This document shows positions 1-5,202 of a stretch of DNA of 9,275 nt, one piece after another. Numbering within the stretch: position 1 is the first letter of the stretch; the number at the start of each line of letters is the position of its first letter. Source of the DNA: an uncultured Collinsella sp. (lineage in GTDB: Bacteria; Actinomycetota; Coriobacteriia; Coriobacteriales; Coriobacteriaceae); the NCBI GenBank assembly GCA_902468695.1, contig CABQZS010000173.1:1-9275 (forward strand), in the 5' to 3' direction. The position numbers and the translations under genes are program-made. The notes beneath the pieces are model-generated. The model searched no databases. It was given only the letters and a program-made list of their open reading frames with translations, and had not been told where the DNA came from.

Positions 1-315
1 AGCGCCAAGACCGGCACGTTTGACACCGGTGCCGCGGCAGCTGCGGCCGAAAAGCCCAAGTCGAGCGGTCAGTCCAACGGCCTGTCCAACGCCGAGCGTC
101 AGAAGCTTCGCCGCGAGGTGAGCTCGCTCGAGCGCAAGATGGAGACGCAGCGCGCCCGCGTTGAGGAAGCCGAGGCCGCCATGGCCCAGGTCGACCCCAC
201 TAACTACACGGCGCTGGGCGAGCAGCAGGCAAAGATCGACGAGGCTCACGCCGCCATGGACGAGCTGGAGATGGCGTGGCTCGAGGCGAGCGAAAAGCTC
301 GAGGGCGAGGAGTAG
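1..315 (+). CDS. ABC-F family ATPase, C-terminal end (partial)
   Basis: The reading frame is open from the first base and ends with TAG at 313-315, giving 104 codons; the 5' part lies outside the window. The visible part starts with an Ala/Lys/Ser-rich linker (about residues 1-30). It continues into a charged, heptad-like helical hairpin rich in Glu, Arg and Ala (about 31-100), broken near a VDPTNY turn. This matches the C-terminal coiled-coil domain that follows the second ATPase domain in Uup-like ABC-F proteins, which are soluble ribosome-associated or DNA-associated factors and not transporters. No Walker motif lies inside the window, so the family call rests only on the tail. The next gene starts 6 bp downstream, so the two are probably co-transcribed. 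A different protein with a coiled-coil tail cannot be excluded. Confidence 0.72.
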   Translation, partial: SAKTGTFDTGAAAAAAEKPKSSGQSNGLSNAERQKLRREVSSLERKMETQRARVEEAEAAMAQVDPTNYTALGEQQAKIDEAHAAMDELEMAWLEASEKLEGEE

Positions 316-321
316 ACGAGG

Positions 322-1092
322 ATGATCAAAGCCGCGTTTTTCGATATCGACGGTACGCTGCTGAGCTTTAAGACCCACCGGATTCCAGCGTCGGCGCAGC
401 AGGTGCTCGACAGCTTTCGCGAGCAGGGGATTGCGTGCGTGATCGCCACGGGCCGTCCGACCTACCAGATGCCGGACTGGCTGTTCGACCTGGGCTGGGA
501 TGCGTACATTACGCTTTCGGGCCAGCACTGTTTTGATGCCAAGGGCGTTTACCGCAGCTGCCCGATCGATCCGGACGACGTCGCGGTGATTGTGGACCAG
601 GTGGCGCAGGGGCACTACGACTCGCTGTGCATGCAGGGCGAGAACTCGTTTGTGAACCGCCTGTCCGAGCGCGTGGTGACGGCCGGCAGCAACGCGGGAA
701 TCGTCTACCACGAGGAGCCGTTTGAGCACGCCTTTGACGCGCCGGTCTACCAGTTTTGCGCCTTTGTGGATCCGGCCGACGAGCATATCGTGACCGATGC
801 GGTGTCGCATTCGCTCACTACGCGCTGGTGCGACCTGTTCTGCGACATTATTCCCGCTAACGGCGGCAAGGACCTGGGCGTGGCGGCGACGCTCGAGCGG
901 CTTGGTATCGACGCGAGCGAGGCGATTGCCTTTGGCGACGGCGAGAACGACCTGTCGATGTTTGCCGCCGTGGGCACGAGCGTGGCCATGGGCAACGCGC
1001 AGGACACGGTGAAAGCTGCGGCGACCTATGTGACGACTGCCGTGGACGACGATGGCATCTACAACGCCGCGAAGCACTTTGGCCTGTTGTAG
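322..1092 (+). CDS. Cof-type HAD-superfamily hydrolase (sugar-phosphate/phosphatase type)
   Basis: This 256-aa cytoplasmic protein carries all four HAD motifs. Motif I is DIDGT with nucleophile D8 and acid/base D10. Motif II is the Thr of ATGRP (T43), motif III is K183 in GGKDLG, and motif IV is GDGENDLSMF with D206 and D210 for Mg2+. The large cap between about residues 80 and 180 and the GDGxND signature place it in the Cof/subclass IIB group, which dephosphorylates sugar phosphates, nucleotides or flavin precursors; the substrate cannot be read from sequence. Length is normal for the family. The start is supported by GAGGAG at 307-312, nine bases before ATG; this ribosome-binding site lies inside the end of the ABC-F gene, so the two are translationally close. 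A terminator hairpin follows at 1108. Confidence 0.9.
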   Translation: MIKAAFFDIDGTLLSFKTHRIPASAQQVLDSFREQGIACVIATGRPTYQMPDWLFDLGWDAYITLSGQHCFDAKGVYRSCPIDPDDVAVIVDQVAQGHYDSLCMQGENSFVNRLSERVVTAGSNAGIVYHEEPFEHAFDAPVYQFCAFVDPADEHIVTDAVSHSLTTRWCDLFCDIIPANGGKDLGVAATLERLGIDASEAIAFGDGENDLSMFAAVGTSVAMGNAQDTVKAAATYVTTAVDDDGIYNAAKHFGLL

Positions 1093-1107
1093 CTGCGGCT
1101 CGGCACT

Positions 1108-1146
1108 TGGGGACACTCCTTGCGGGGCGTGTTCCCATTTTGTTTT
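1108..1146 (+). terminator. Rho-independent terminator after the HAD gene
   Basis: A 9-bp stem (1108-1116 with 1129-1137, containing one G-U pair; core GGGGACAC / GTGTTCCC) encloses a 12-nt loop. It is followed directly by a T-rich run, TTTTGTTTT at 1138-1146. It starts 16 bp after the HAD stop codon, so it probably ends the ABC-F/HAD transcript and insulates the regulator gene downstream. Confidence 0.7.
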
Positions 1147-1168
1147 CGTCCCGCTCGTTTTGTGAAAC

Positions 1169-1250
1169 ACGGCTAACTTTTAGGCAAAGTAGTAAGACAT
1201 GGGCAACTTTTGCGGTAAAGTAAGCCGTGGAAAGTATCCAACGGCTAACT
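1169..1250 (+). promoter_or_regulatory. Repeat-rich promoter/operator region of the DtxR-like gene
   Basis: The leader of the regulator gene holds two imperfect palindromes of the form AACTTTT-n-AAAGTA, at 1175-1191 and 1205-1222; their left halves are exactly 30 bp apart. The ten bases ACGGCTAACT occur at 1169-1178 and again at 1241-1250. The half-site GGC(T)AACT thus appears three times, counting GGCAACT at 1202-1208. Bases 1198-1212 match 7783-7797, upstream of the Mn-type transporter, at 14 of 15 positions. I read this as an autoregulatory operator cluster for the DtxR-like protein (inference). I could not assign a convincing -35/-10 pair. Confidence 0.5.
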
Positions 1251-1274
1251 AGCAATCATCGCGAAAGGCGGCCC

Positions 1275-1664
1275 ATGGCCCTACGTGAATCCGGAGAAGA
1301 CTATCTCGAATCGATCTACGTTCTGTCGGAACGCCAGGGCATCGTGCGCTCGATCGACGTTGCAGAGTACCTTGGCGTAACTAAGGCAAGCGTTTCTAAA
1401 GCTATGGCGACGTTGGAGAACAACGGCTACGTCGAAATGGGCAAACGCGATGTGCATCTGACAGAGCGCGGGCTAGAGGTCGCCCGTCAAATGTGGGAGC
1501 GCCACTGCTTTTTCGTTGGCCTGCTGGAGGATGCGGGTGTTTCGGCTGAGGTTGCGTCGCTAGAGGGCTGCCACATGGAGCACTGCCTGAGCGAGGAAAG
1601 CTTCGAGAAGCTACGGGCGATGTTGGGCCGGGAAGATGTAGCGGGTCCAACAACAGAAGCCTAA
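1275..1664 (+). CDS. DtxR/MntR-family metal-dependent transcriptional regulator
   Basis: This 129-aa protein has an N-terminal winged helix-turn-helix (about residues 7-65) with recognition-helix sequence VTKASVSKAMATLE, followed by a short dimerisation and metal-binding domain. Candidate ligands are D9 and E12 in the first helix, H77 in ERHCFF, and C99, E102 and H103 in EGCHMEH. D9 and E12 match MntR (D8, E11), while C99 occupies the place of DtxR C102 (E99 in MntR), so the site is a hybrid. There is no C-terminal SH3-like domain and the protein stops earlier than B. subtilis MntR (142 aa). Start: ATG at 1275 with GAAAGG at 1263-1268, six bases away; an upstream in-frame ATG at 1227 lies inside the operator-like repeats and lacks a comparable site. 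It probably senses Mn2+ or Fe2+ and binds DNA when metallated. A shared motif links it to the exporter at 7885. Confidence 0.85.
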   Translation: MALRESGEDYLESIYVLSERQGIVRSIDVAEYLGVTKASVSKAMATLENNGYVEMGKRDVHLTERGLEVARQMWERHCFFVGLLEDAGVSAEVASLEGCHMEHCLSEESFEKLRAMLGREDVAGPTTEA

Positions 1665-1937
1665 CTGTCCCACAGTAGCGCGGAGTTCACGCAAAGCGCG
1701 AACCAGCGAAAGGGGATAGAGATTTCTAACGACAGCGACTTCGTCCGAGTCCAAAGTAAACCTGTCGGGATGTAGCATCCTTTCAACAGTGCCGCACTTC
1801 CATCCCAAAGAGACGCGCCTCCCGCGCCATAGGCGCGGGACAGCGACCGGGACCAAAGGCCCGACCAACAAAGTCCAACTCAGACAAGGAACCCCGCCAG
1901 TAAGCGATGCCCAAGAACCGCCAGCTGTGTCATCGCA
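1665..1937. other. Gene-free stretch between convergent genes, with small hairpins
   Basis: No convincing gene lies here. Visible structures are an imperfect stem GTTCACGC / GCGCGAAC near 1685-1703 and a perfect 9-bp stem with an ATA loop at 1820-1840 (TCCCGCGCC / GGCGCGGGA). On the - strand a frame starting with ATG near 1780 reads for a stretch like a real protein (beginning MLHPDRF), but it runs into the antisense of the regulator's 3' end. AAAGG directly abuts its ATG, which is too close to act as a ribosome-binding site. It could be a decayed gene or part of a dispersed repeat. No T-tract terminator for the regulator gene is obvious. Confidence 0.35.
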
Positions 1938-2064
1938 GGCCGGGGCCGGGCTTGGTTTTGAAAACACTCCGCAGCGCGAGGCCCGCCTTTCCGTTGCTCC
2001 GCAGGAGCAGGAAAGACGGGCCTCATGCGCGAGGACGTTTTCAAAACCAAGCCCGGCCCCGGCC
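1938..2064. repeat. 127-nt near-complete palindrome (giant hairpin)
   Basis: The outer arms 1938-1965 and 2037-2064 are perfect 28-bp inverted repeats (inner ends TTGGTTTTGAAAAC and GTTTTCAAAACCAA). After a short imperfect junction the pairing resumes: 1974-1985 with 2017-2030 (a 2-nt bulge at 2025-2026), 1987-1992 with 2010-2015, and 1996-2000 with 2004-2008, closing on a GCA loop at 2001-2003. The element begins 18 bp past the ATPase stop codon and lies between two convergent genes. Neither side has a T-tract, so a simple intrinsic terminator is not a full explanation. It resembles large dispersed palindromic intergenic elements; mobility or copy number cannot be judged from one window. Confidence 0.85.
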
Positions 2065-2082
2065 GGAGGGACCACAAACAAG

Positions 2083-4035
2083 CTACAGGTTCTTGACACC
2101 CATCGCGCGCATGGCGTTCAGGATGGCGATAATCGCCACGCCTACGTCGCCGAACACGGCAAGCCACATGTTGGCGATGCCCAGTGCCGCAAGCACCAGA
2201 ATCAGCAACTTAATACCCAGCGCAAAGATGATGTTCTGCCAGACAATCGCCATGGTCTTGCGTGCCACGCGGATCGCGCGGGAAATGTTGGACGGCTTGT
2301 CGTCCATGAGCACGACGTCCGCCGCCTCAATTGCGGCGTCCGAGCCCATGGCGCCCATGGCAATGCCCACATCGGCGCGGGTAAGCACGGGTGCGTCGTT
2401 GATACCGTCGCCGACAAAGGCGAGCTTGCCCTTGCCGCTTTCGGCCGCGAGCAACGCCTCAACACGCTCGACCTTATCGCCCGGCAGCAGCCGCGCGTGG
2501 AACTCGTCGAGACTGAGTTGCTTGGCCACAGACGCCGCAACCTCCTCGCGGTCGCCCGTGAGCATGACGGTGCGCTTGACGCCGGCGGCGTGCAGGTCGC
2601 TGATCGTCTGCTCGGCATCGGCCTTGACGGTGTCGGCAATTACAATGTGGCCGGCATAGATGCCATCGACCAGCACGTGAAGGATCGTACCGACGACCTC
2701 GCAATCGGGCGCTTCGACTCCGGTCGCGGCGAGCATTTTTGCGTTGCCAACGACGATGTGCTTGCCGTCGATGGTTGCCGTCACGCCATGGCCCGCGTCG
2801 TTGGTGGAGTCGCTTACGCGCTTGGGGTCGACCTCGCCATGGTAGGCGGCGCGCACGGACTGCGCGATGGGGTGATCGGAGAACGACTCCGCAAGGGCTG
2901 CGACCTCGAGCAACGACTGCTCGGTATAGCCAGACTCGGGGTGCACCGCCATGACCGAAAACGTGCCGTTGGTGAGCGTGCCTGTCTTGTCAAAGACGAC
3001 GGTGTCCACGTCGGCGAGCGTTTCGAGGTAGTTAGAACCCTTGATGAGAACGCCTAGCTTGGATGCGCCGCCGATGCCGCCAAAGAAGCTGAGCGGCACG
3101 CTGATCACGAGCGCGCACGGGCAGCTGACGACCAGGAAGGTCAGGCCGCGCAGGATCCAGTCGGACCAGGCGCCGGTGACCAAGCCGCCGCCGAGCGCGA
3201 GTACCGCGGCAGCGCCGGTGACGGCGGGCGTGTAGACGCGGGCGAAGCGCGTGATGAAGTTCTCGGTGCGCGCCTTCTTTTCGCTGGCATTCTCCACGAG
3301 CTCCAGGACGCGCGCGACGGTGGACTCGCCAAAGGGCTTGGTGGTGCGCACGTGGATGAGGCCCGTCATGTTGATGCAGCCGCTGATGATGTCGTCGCCG
3401 GACTTGGCGGGGCGGGGGATTGACTCGCCCGTGAGAGCGGCGGTGTCGAGCTGGGTTTCGCCCTCGACGATGACGCCGTCGATAGGCACGCGCTCACCGG
3501 GCTTGACCACGATCACGGTGCCGACGGCGATGTCATCGGGGAAGACCTGCTCGAGTGTGCCGTCGGGCTGCTCGACGTTAGCGTAGTCGGGCGCGATGTC
3601 CATCATGGCACTGATCGACTTGCGGCTCTTGCCCACGGCGTACGCCTGAAACAGCTCGCCGACCTGGTAGAACAGCATGACGGCGGCGCCTTCGGCCATG
3701 TGCGGGTCGGTATCGGGGAAGAGCACCATGGCAAACGCGCCGATGGTCGCGACGGCCATGAGGAAGCTCTCGTCGAAGGCCTTGCCGCGGCGGATGTTAT
3801 TGAATGCCTTTTGCAGTACGTCGTAGCCGGCAATCAAAAACGGCACGAGGAACAGCACAAAGCTGGCGTAGATGTCGCCCGGGGTGCCGAATGCGGCAGT
3901 GAGGGTGCCGAGCTCATCGAGGGCGTACACCACGGCAAAAATGCCCAGCGCTACCAGGATGCGGTTGCGCTTATGCTCGAGTGATTCTTTTTTCTTGCGC
4001 TTCTTCTTTTTCTTTTTGGGGTCGGCGGTGGCCAT
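2083..4035 (-). CDS. P1B-type heavy-metal translocating ATPase (Zn2+/Cd2+/Pb2+ efflux type)
   Basis: This 650-aa membrane pump uses ATP to export divalent soft metals. Motifs in order: TGES actuator loop at 202-205; CPC metal site in a membrane helix at 305-307; phosphorylation motif DKTGT at 349-353 (D349); HP at 388-389; MLTGD at 491-495; GDGINDAP at 542-549. K609 in the second-last membrane helix and D630 in the last (FGDVG) are the residues typical of the ZntA/CadA (PIB-2) subgroup, so copper is unlikely. About eight membrane helices are visible: two near 25-70, two near 91-135, two near 268-318 and two near 600-645. There is no N-terminal HMA domain; a separate HMA protein is encoded just upstream. 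The N-terminus instead has a Lys/Arg run at residues 7-16. Start chosen at 4035 because GGGAGG (4045-4050) lies nine bases upstream; a longer in-frame extension would overlap the HMA gene and lacks protein-like sequence. An ArsR-type operator lies just before it. Confidence 0.93.
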   Translation of the reverse strand: MATADPKKKKKKRKKKESLEHKRNRILVALGIFAVVYALDELGTLTAAFGTPGDIYASFVLFLVPFLIAGYDVLQKAFNNIRRGKAFDESFLMAVATIGAFAMVLFPDTDPHMAEGAAVMLFYQVGELFQAYAVGKSRKSISAMMDIAPDYANVEQPDGTLEQVFPDDIAVGTVIVVKPGERVPIDGVIVEGETQLDTAALTGESIPRPAKSGDDIISGCINMTGLIHVRTTKPFGESTVARVLELVENASEKKARTENFITRFARVYTPAVTGAAAVLALGGGLVTGAWSDWILRGLTFLVVSCPCALVISVPLSFFGGIGGASKLGVLIKGSNYLETLADVDTVVFDKTGTLTNGTFSVMAVHPESGYTEQSLLEVAALAESFSDHPIAQSVRAAYHGEVDPKRVSDSTNDAGHGVTATIDGKHIVVGNAKMLAATGVEAPDCEVVGTILHVLVDGIYAGHIVIADTVKADAEQTISDLHAAGVKRTVMLTGDREEVAASVAKQLSLDEFHARLLPGDKVERVEALLAAESGKGKLAFVGDGINDAPVLTRADVGIAMGAMGSDAAIEAADVVLMDDKPSNISRAIRVARKTMAIVWQNIIFALGIKLLILVLAALGIANMWLAVFGDVGVAIIAILNAMRAMGVKNL

Positions 4036-4058
4036 GACTCGTATCCTCCCATTTGAAT

Positions 4059-4078
4059 GTATGAACACTCGCTCATAT
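4059..4078 (-). promoter_or_regulatory. ArsR/SmtB-type operator upstream of the ATPase gene
   Basis: TATGAAC-ACTC-GCTCATA (4060-4077) is an imperfect dyad that matches the two operators in front of the arsR-like gene at nearly every position. It lies in the 100-bp gap between the HMA gene and the ATPase gene, about 10 bases before the ribosome-binding site. This suggests that the ATPase has its own metal-controlled promoter, or that the repressor can block read-through here. A small hairpin (AAGGCC at 4092-4097 with GGCCTT at 4109-4114) lies between it and the HMA stop codon. I see no good -35/-10 pair at this site. Confidence 0.7.
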
Positions 4079-4135
4079 AATTTCGCGAGCAAAGGCCACG
4101 GCAAGCGCGGCCTTGCGGGTTGGCGTAAACCTTGG

Positions 4136-4354
4136 CTAGAGAATGATCTCGCAGTCCGGCTCGGCGTCGGCGGTGAACTCCACAACGCGGTCGAGGACCT
4201 CGTCGAACTCGGCGTCATCGGCCTCGAGCGTCAACTTCTGGGTCATAAAGTTGACGGACACGGATTTGACGCCCTCGAGCTTGGCCAGCTCGTCCTGAAG
4301 CTCGCGCGCACAGTTGGCGCAGTCGATCTCATCGAGCTTAAACTGCTTTTTCAT
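4136..4354 (-). CDS. Stand-alone HMA-domain metal-binding protein (metallochaperone-like)
   Basis: This 72-aa cytoplasmic protein is a single heavy-metal-associated (HMA) ferredoxin-like fold. The metal loop is IDCANC, with C12 and C15 as ligands and D11 before the first Cys. The DCxxC form is found in the N-terminal domain of ZntA-type Zn/Cd/Pb pumps, where the Asp helps bind the divalent metal; copper chaperones usually have another residue there. The tail has a further acidic/Cys stretch (DCE at 67-69). It probably delivers metal to, or regulates, the HMA-less ATPase encoded 100 bp downstream (inference). The start is supported by AAAGGA (4362-4367 read on the - strand), seven bases upstream. 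It lies 63 bp after the repressor gene in the same direction. Confidence 0.88.
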   Translation of the reverse strand: MKKQFKLDEIDCANCARELQDELAKLEGVKSVSVNFMTQKLTLEADDAEFDEVLDRVVEFTADAEPDCEIIL

Positions 4355-4417
4355 GGTGGGTTCCTTTCCCTGTATTTGCGGCTTGGGTGCAGGCCGCGCT
4401 GGTACCGTGGTTGGCTG

Positions 4418-4783
4418 CTATTCGCAGATGTGGCTCATGCCCTGGTTGAGCATGGTGTAGACATGGTCGTCGGCGAGCGAGTAGAGGATATTGCGCCCGT
4501 CGCGCCGGAATTTAACCAGGTGCGACTGCTTGAGTGTGCGCAGCTGGTGCGATACTGCCGACTGCGAGGTTTCGGTCGCTTCGGCGATGTCTGCCACGCA
4601 GAGCTCGCGGCCCATGAGGGCGTAAAGGATCTTGATGCGCGTGGTGTCGCTGAAGACCTTGAACAGGTCGGCGAGGTCGTAGAGAAGTTCCTCGTCGGGA
4701 AGGTCCTCGGGCGAGCAGGTGGTGGGGATCGCGGGTTCGGTGGCCTCGATGTCGGGTTTCGTTTCATCAACGCGGATGCTCAT
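4418..4783 (-). CDS. ArsR/SmtB-family metal-responsive repressor
   Basis: This 121-aa winged-helix dimeric repressor falls off DNA when it binds metal. The core is LADLFKVFSDTTRIKILYAL (residues 37-56), then ELCVADIAE (60-68), the recognition helix TSQSAVSHQLRTLK (72-85) and the wing RRDGRNILYSL. The C-terminal helix carries D105, H107, H118 and E121, the exact DxH-x10-HxxE spacing of the alpha-5 zinc site of SmtB/CzrA; E121 is the last residue. The alpha-3 position keeps one Cys (C62 in ELCVAD) but lacks the second Cys of CadC (CVC). A further Cys, C23, lies in the N-terminal arm. Zinc or cobalt sensing through alpha-5 is therefore best supported, and Cd/Pb remains possible. Start supported by AAAGGA (4791-4796), seven bases before ATG. 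It is the first gene of the efflux unit and is very likely autoregulated. Confidence 0.92.
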   Translation of the reverse strand: MSIRVDETKPDIEATEPAIPTTCSPEDLPDEELLYDLADLFKVFSDTTRIKILYALMGRELCVADIAEATETSQSAVSHQLRTLKQSHLVKFRRDGRNILYSLADDHVYTMLNQGMSHICE

Positions 4784-4797
4784 TGCAATATCCTTTC

Positions 4798-4817
4798 ATA
4801 TGAACATGCGCTCATAT
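4798..4817 (-). promoter_or_regulatory. ArsR/SmtB operator in the 5' leader of the repressor gene
   Basis: ATATGAAC-ATGC-GCTCATAT is a 20-bp dyad with one mismatch between arms (8+8 around 4 bp). It lies between the likely transcription start and the ribosome-binding site of the repressor gene. Its centre is 35 bp from the centre of the operator inside the promoter, so two dimers could bind side by side. Confidence 0.8.
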
Positions 4818-4829
4818 AACTTGCTTTCG

Positions 4830-4857
4830 ATTATATGAGTGTATGTTCATATGTCAA
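4830..4857 (-). promoter_or_regulatory. Consensus promoter with ArsR operator filling the spacer
   Basis: Read on the - strand, a perfect -35 TTGACA (4857-4852) is followed after exactly 16 bp by a perfect -10 TATAAT (4835-4830). The dyad ATATGAAC-ATAC-ACTCATAT (4852-4833) fills the spacer and overlaps both hexamers. A bound repressor would therefore exclude RNA polymerase, as in classical SmtB/CadC-type control. The predicted start of transcription is near 4823. This drives the repressor gene and probably the two genes after it. Confidence 0.88.
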
Positions 4858-5202
4858 TGACGTTCAGGTAATTCGTTGCACAAAATGATGGGGAATAGTG
4901 GACGAGATCCCGGAGTGAGCGGTTTTGATAGCCGATGCCGGGGTGGGTGTCCCTGAGCCGTGCAAAAATTGGAGTATTCTGCAATGATAGGGGGTCCGTT
5001 AATTTATTGCAGGCCATATAATGCAGTTCAAGAGTTATCTTAGGGTGTTAATCAGATGAGTTCTTCCTCAAATGTTGCCTAACGCTCTCACGCAAGAGTG
5101 ATTTCGCTTCACATTTGGATCCACTCGAGGGTGATAGACACCCGGCTCTGCTGAATACTCGCAATTTTGCACGTCGCTAAGGTGCCCACCTTGTTAGCCG
5201 GT
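4858..5202. other. Gene-free stretch of 345 bp with small inverted repeats
   Basis: No convincing coding region is visible. Structures noted: CTGCAAT (4979-4985) and ATTGCAG (5006-5012), a perfect 7-bp inverted pair with a 20-nt loop; GGGTG/CACCC around ATAGA at 5129-5143; and AAGGTG-CC-CACCTT near 5179-5192, extended by GCTAA/TTAGC on the - strand. The last lies just after the stop codon of the nuclease-like gene, read on the - strand, and may act as a weak transcription end signal, but it has no T-tract. The stretch is visibly richer in A+T than the metal-efflux genes. Confidence 0.4.

Noticed and set aside
1227..1274. Upstream ATG start for the DtxR-like gene
   Set aside because: The extra 16 residues lie in the operator-like repeats, and the ATG at 1275 has a well-placed GAAAGG and matches the usual family start.
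1789..3057. 422-codon + strand open frame over the palindrome and the ATPase 3' half
   Set aside because: It is antisense to the well-supported ATPase, is His/Arg/Gly-rich without domain motifs, has no ribosome-binding site, and is a by-product of high-GC codon usage.
4036..4218. Extended N-terminus of the ATPase (61 more codons)
   Set aside because: It would overlap the HMA gene and run through the operator; the extra residues are Ser/Pro/Arg-rich and unlike the family, and a good ribosome-binding site fits the start at 4035.
3872..4819. 315-codon + strand open frame
   Set aside because: Antisense to the ATPase start, HMA and ArsR genes, which all have clear motifs, starts and ribosome-binding sites.
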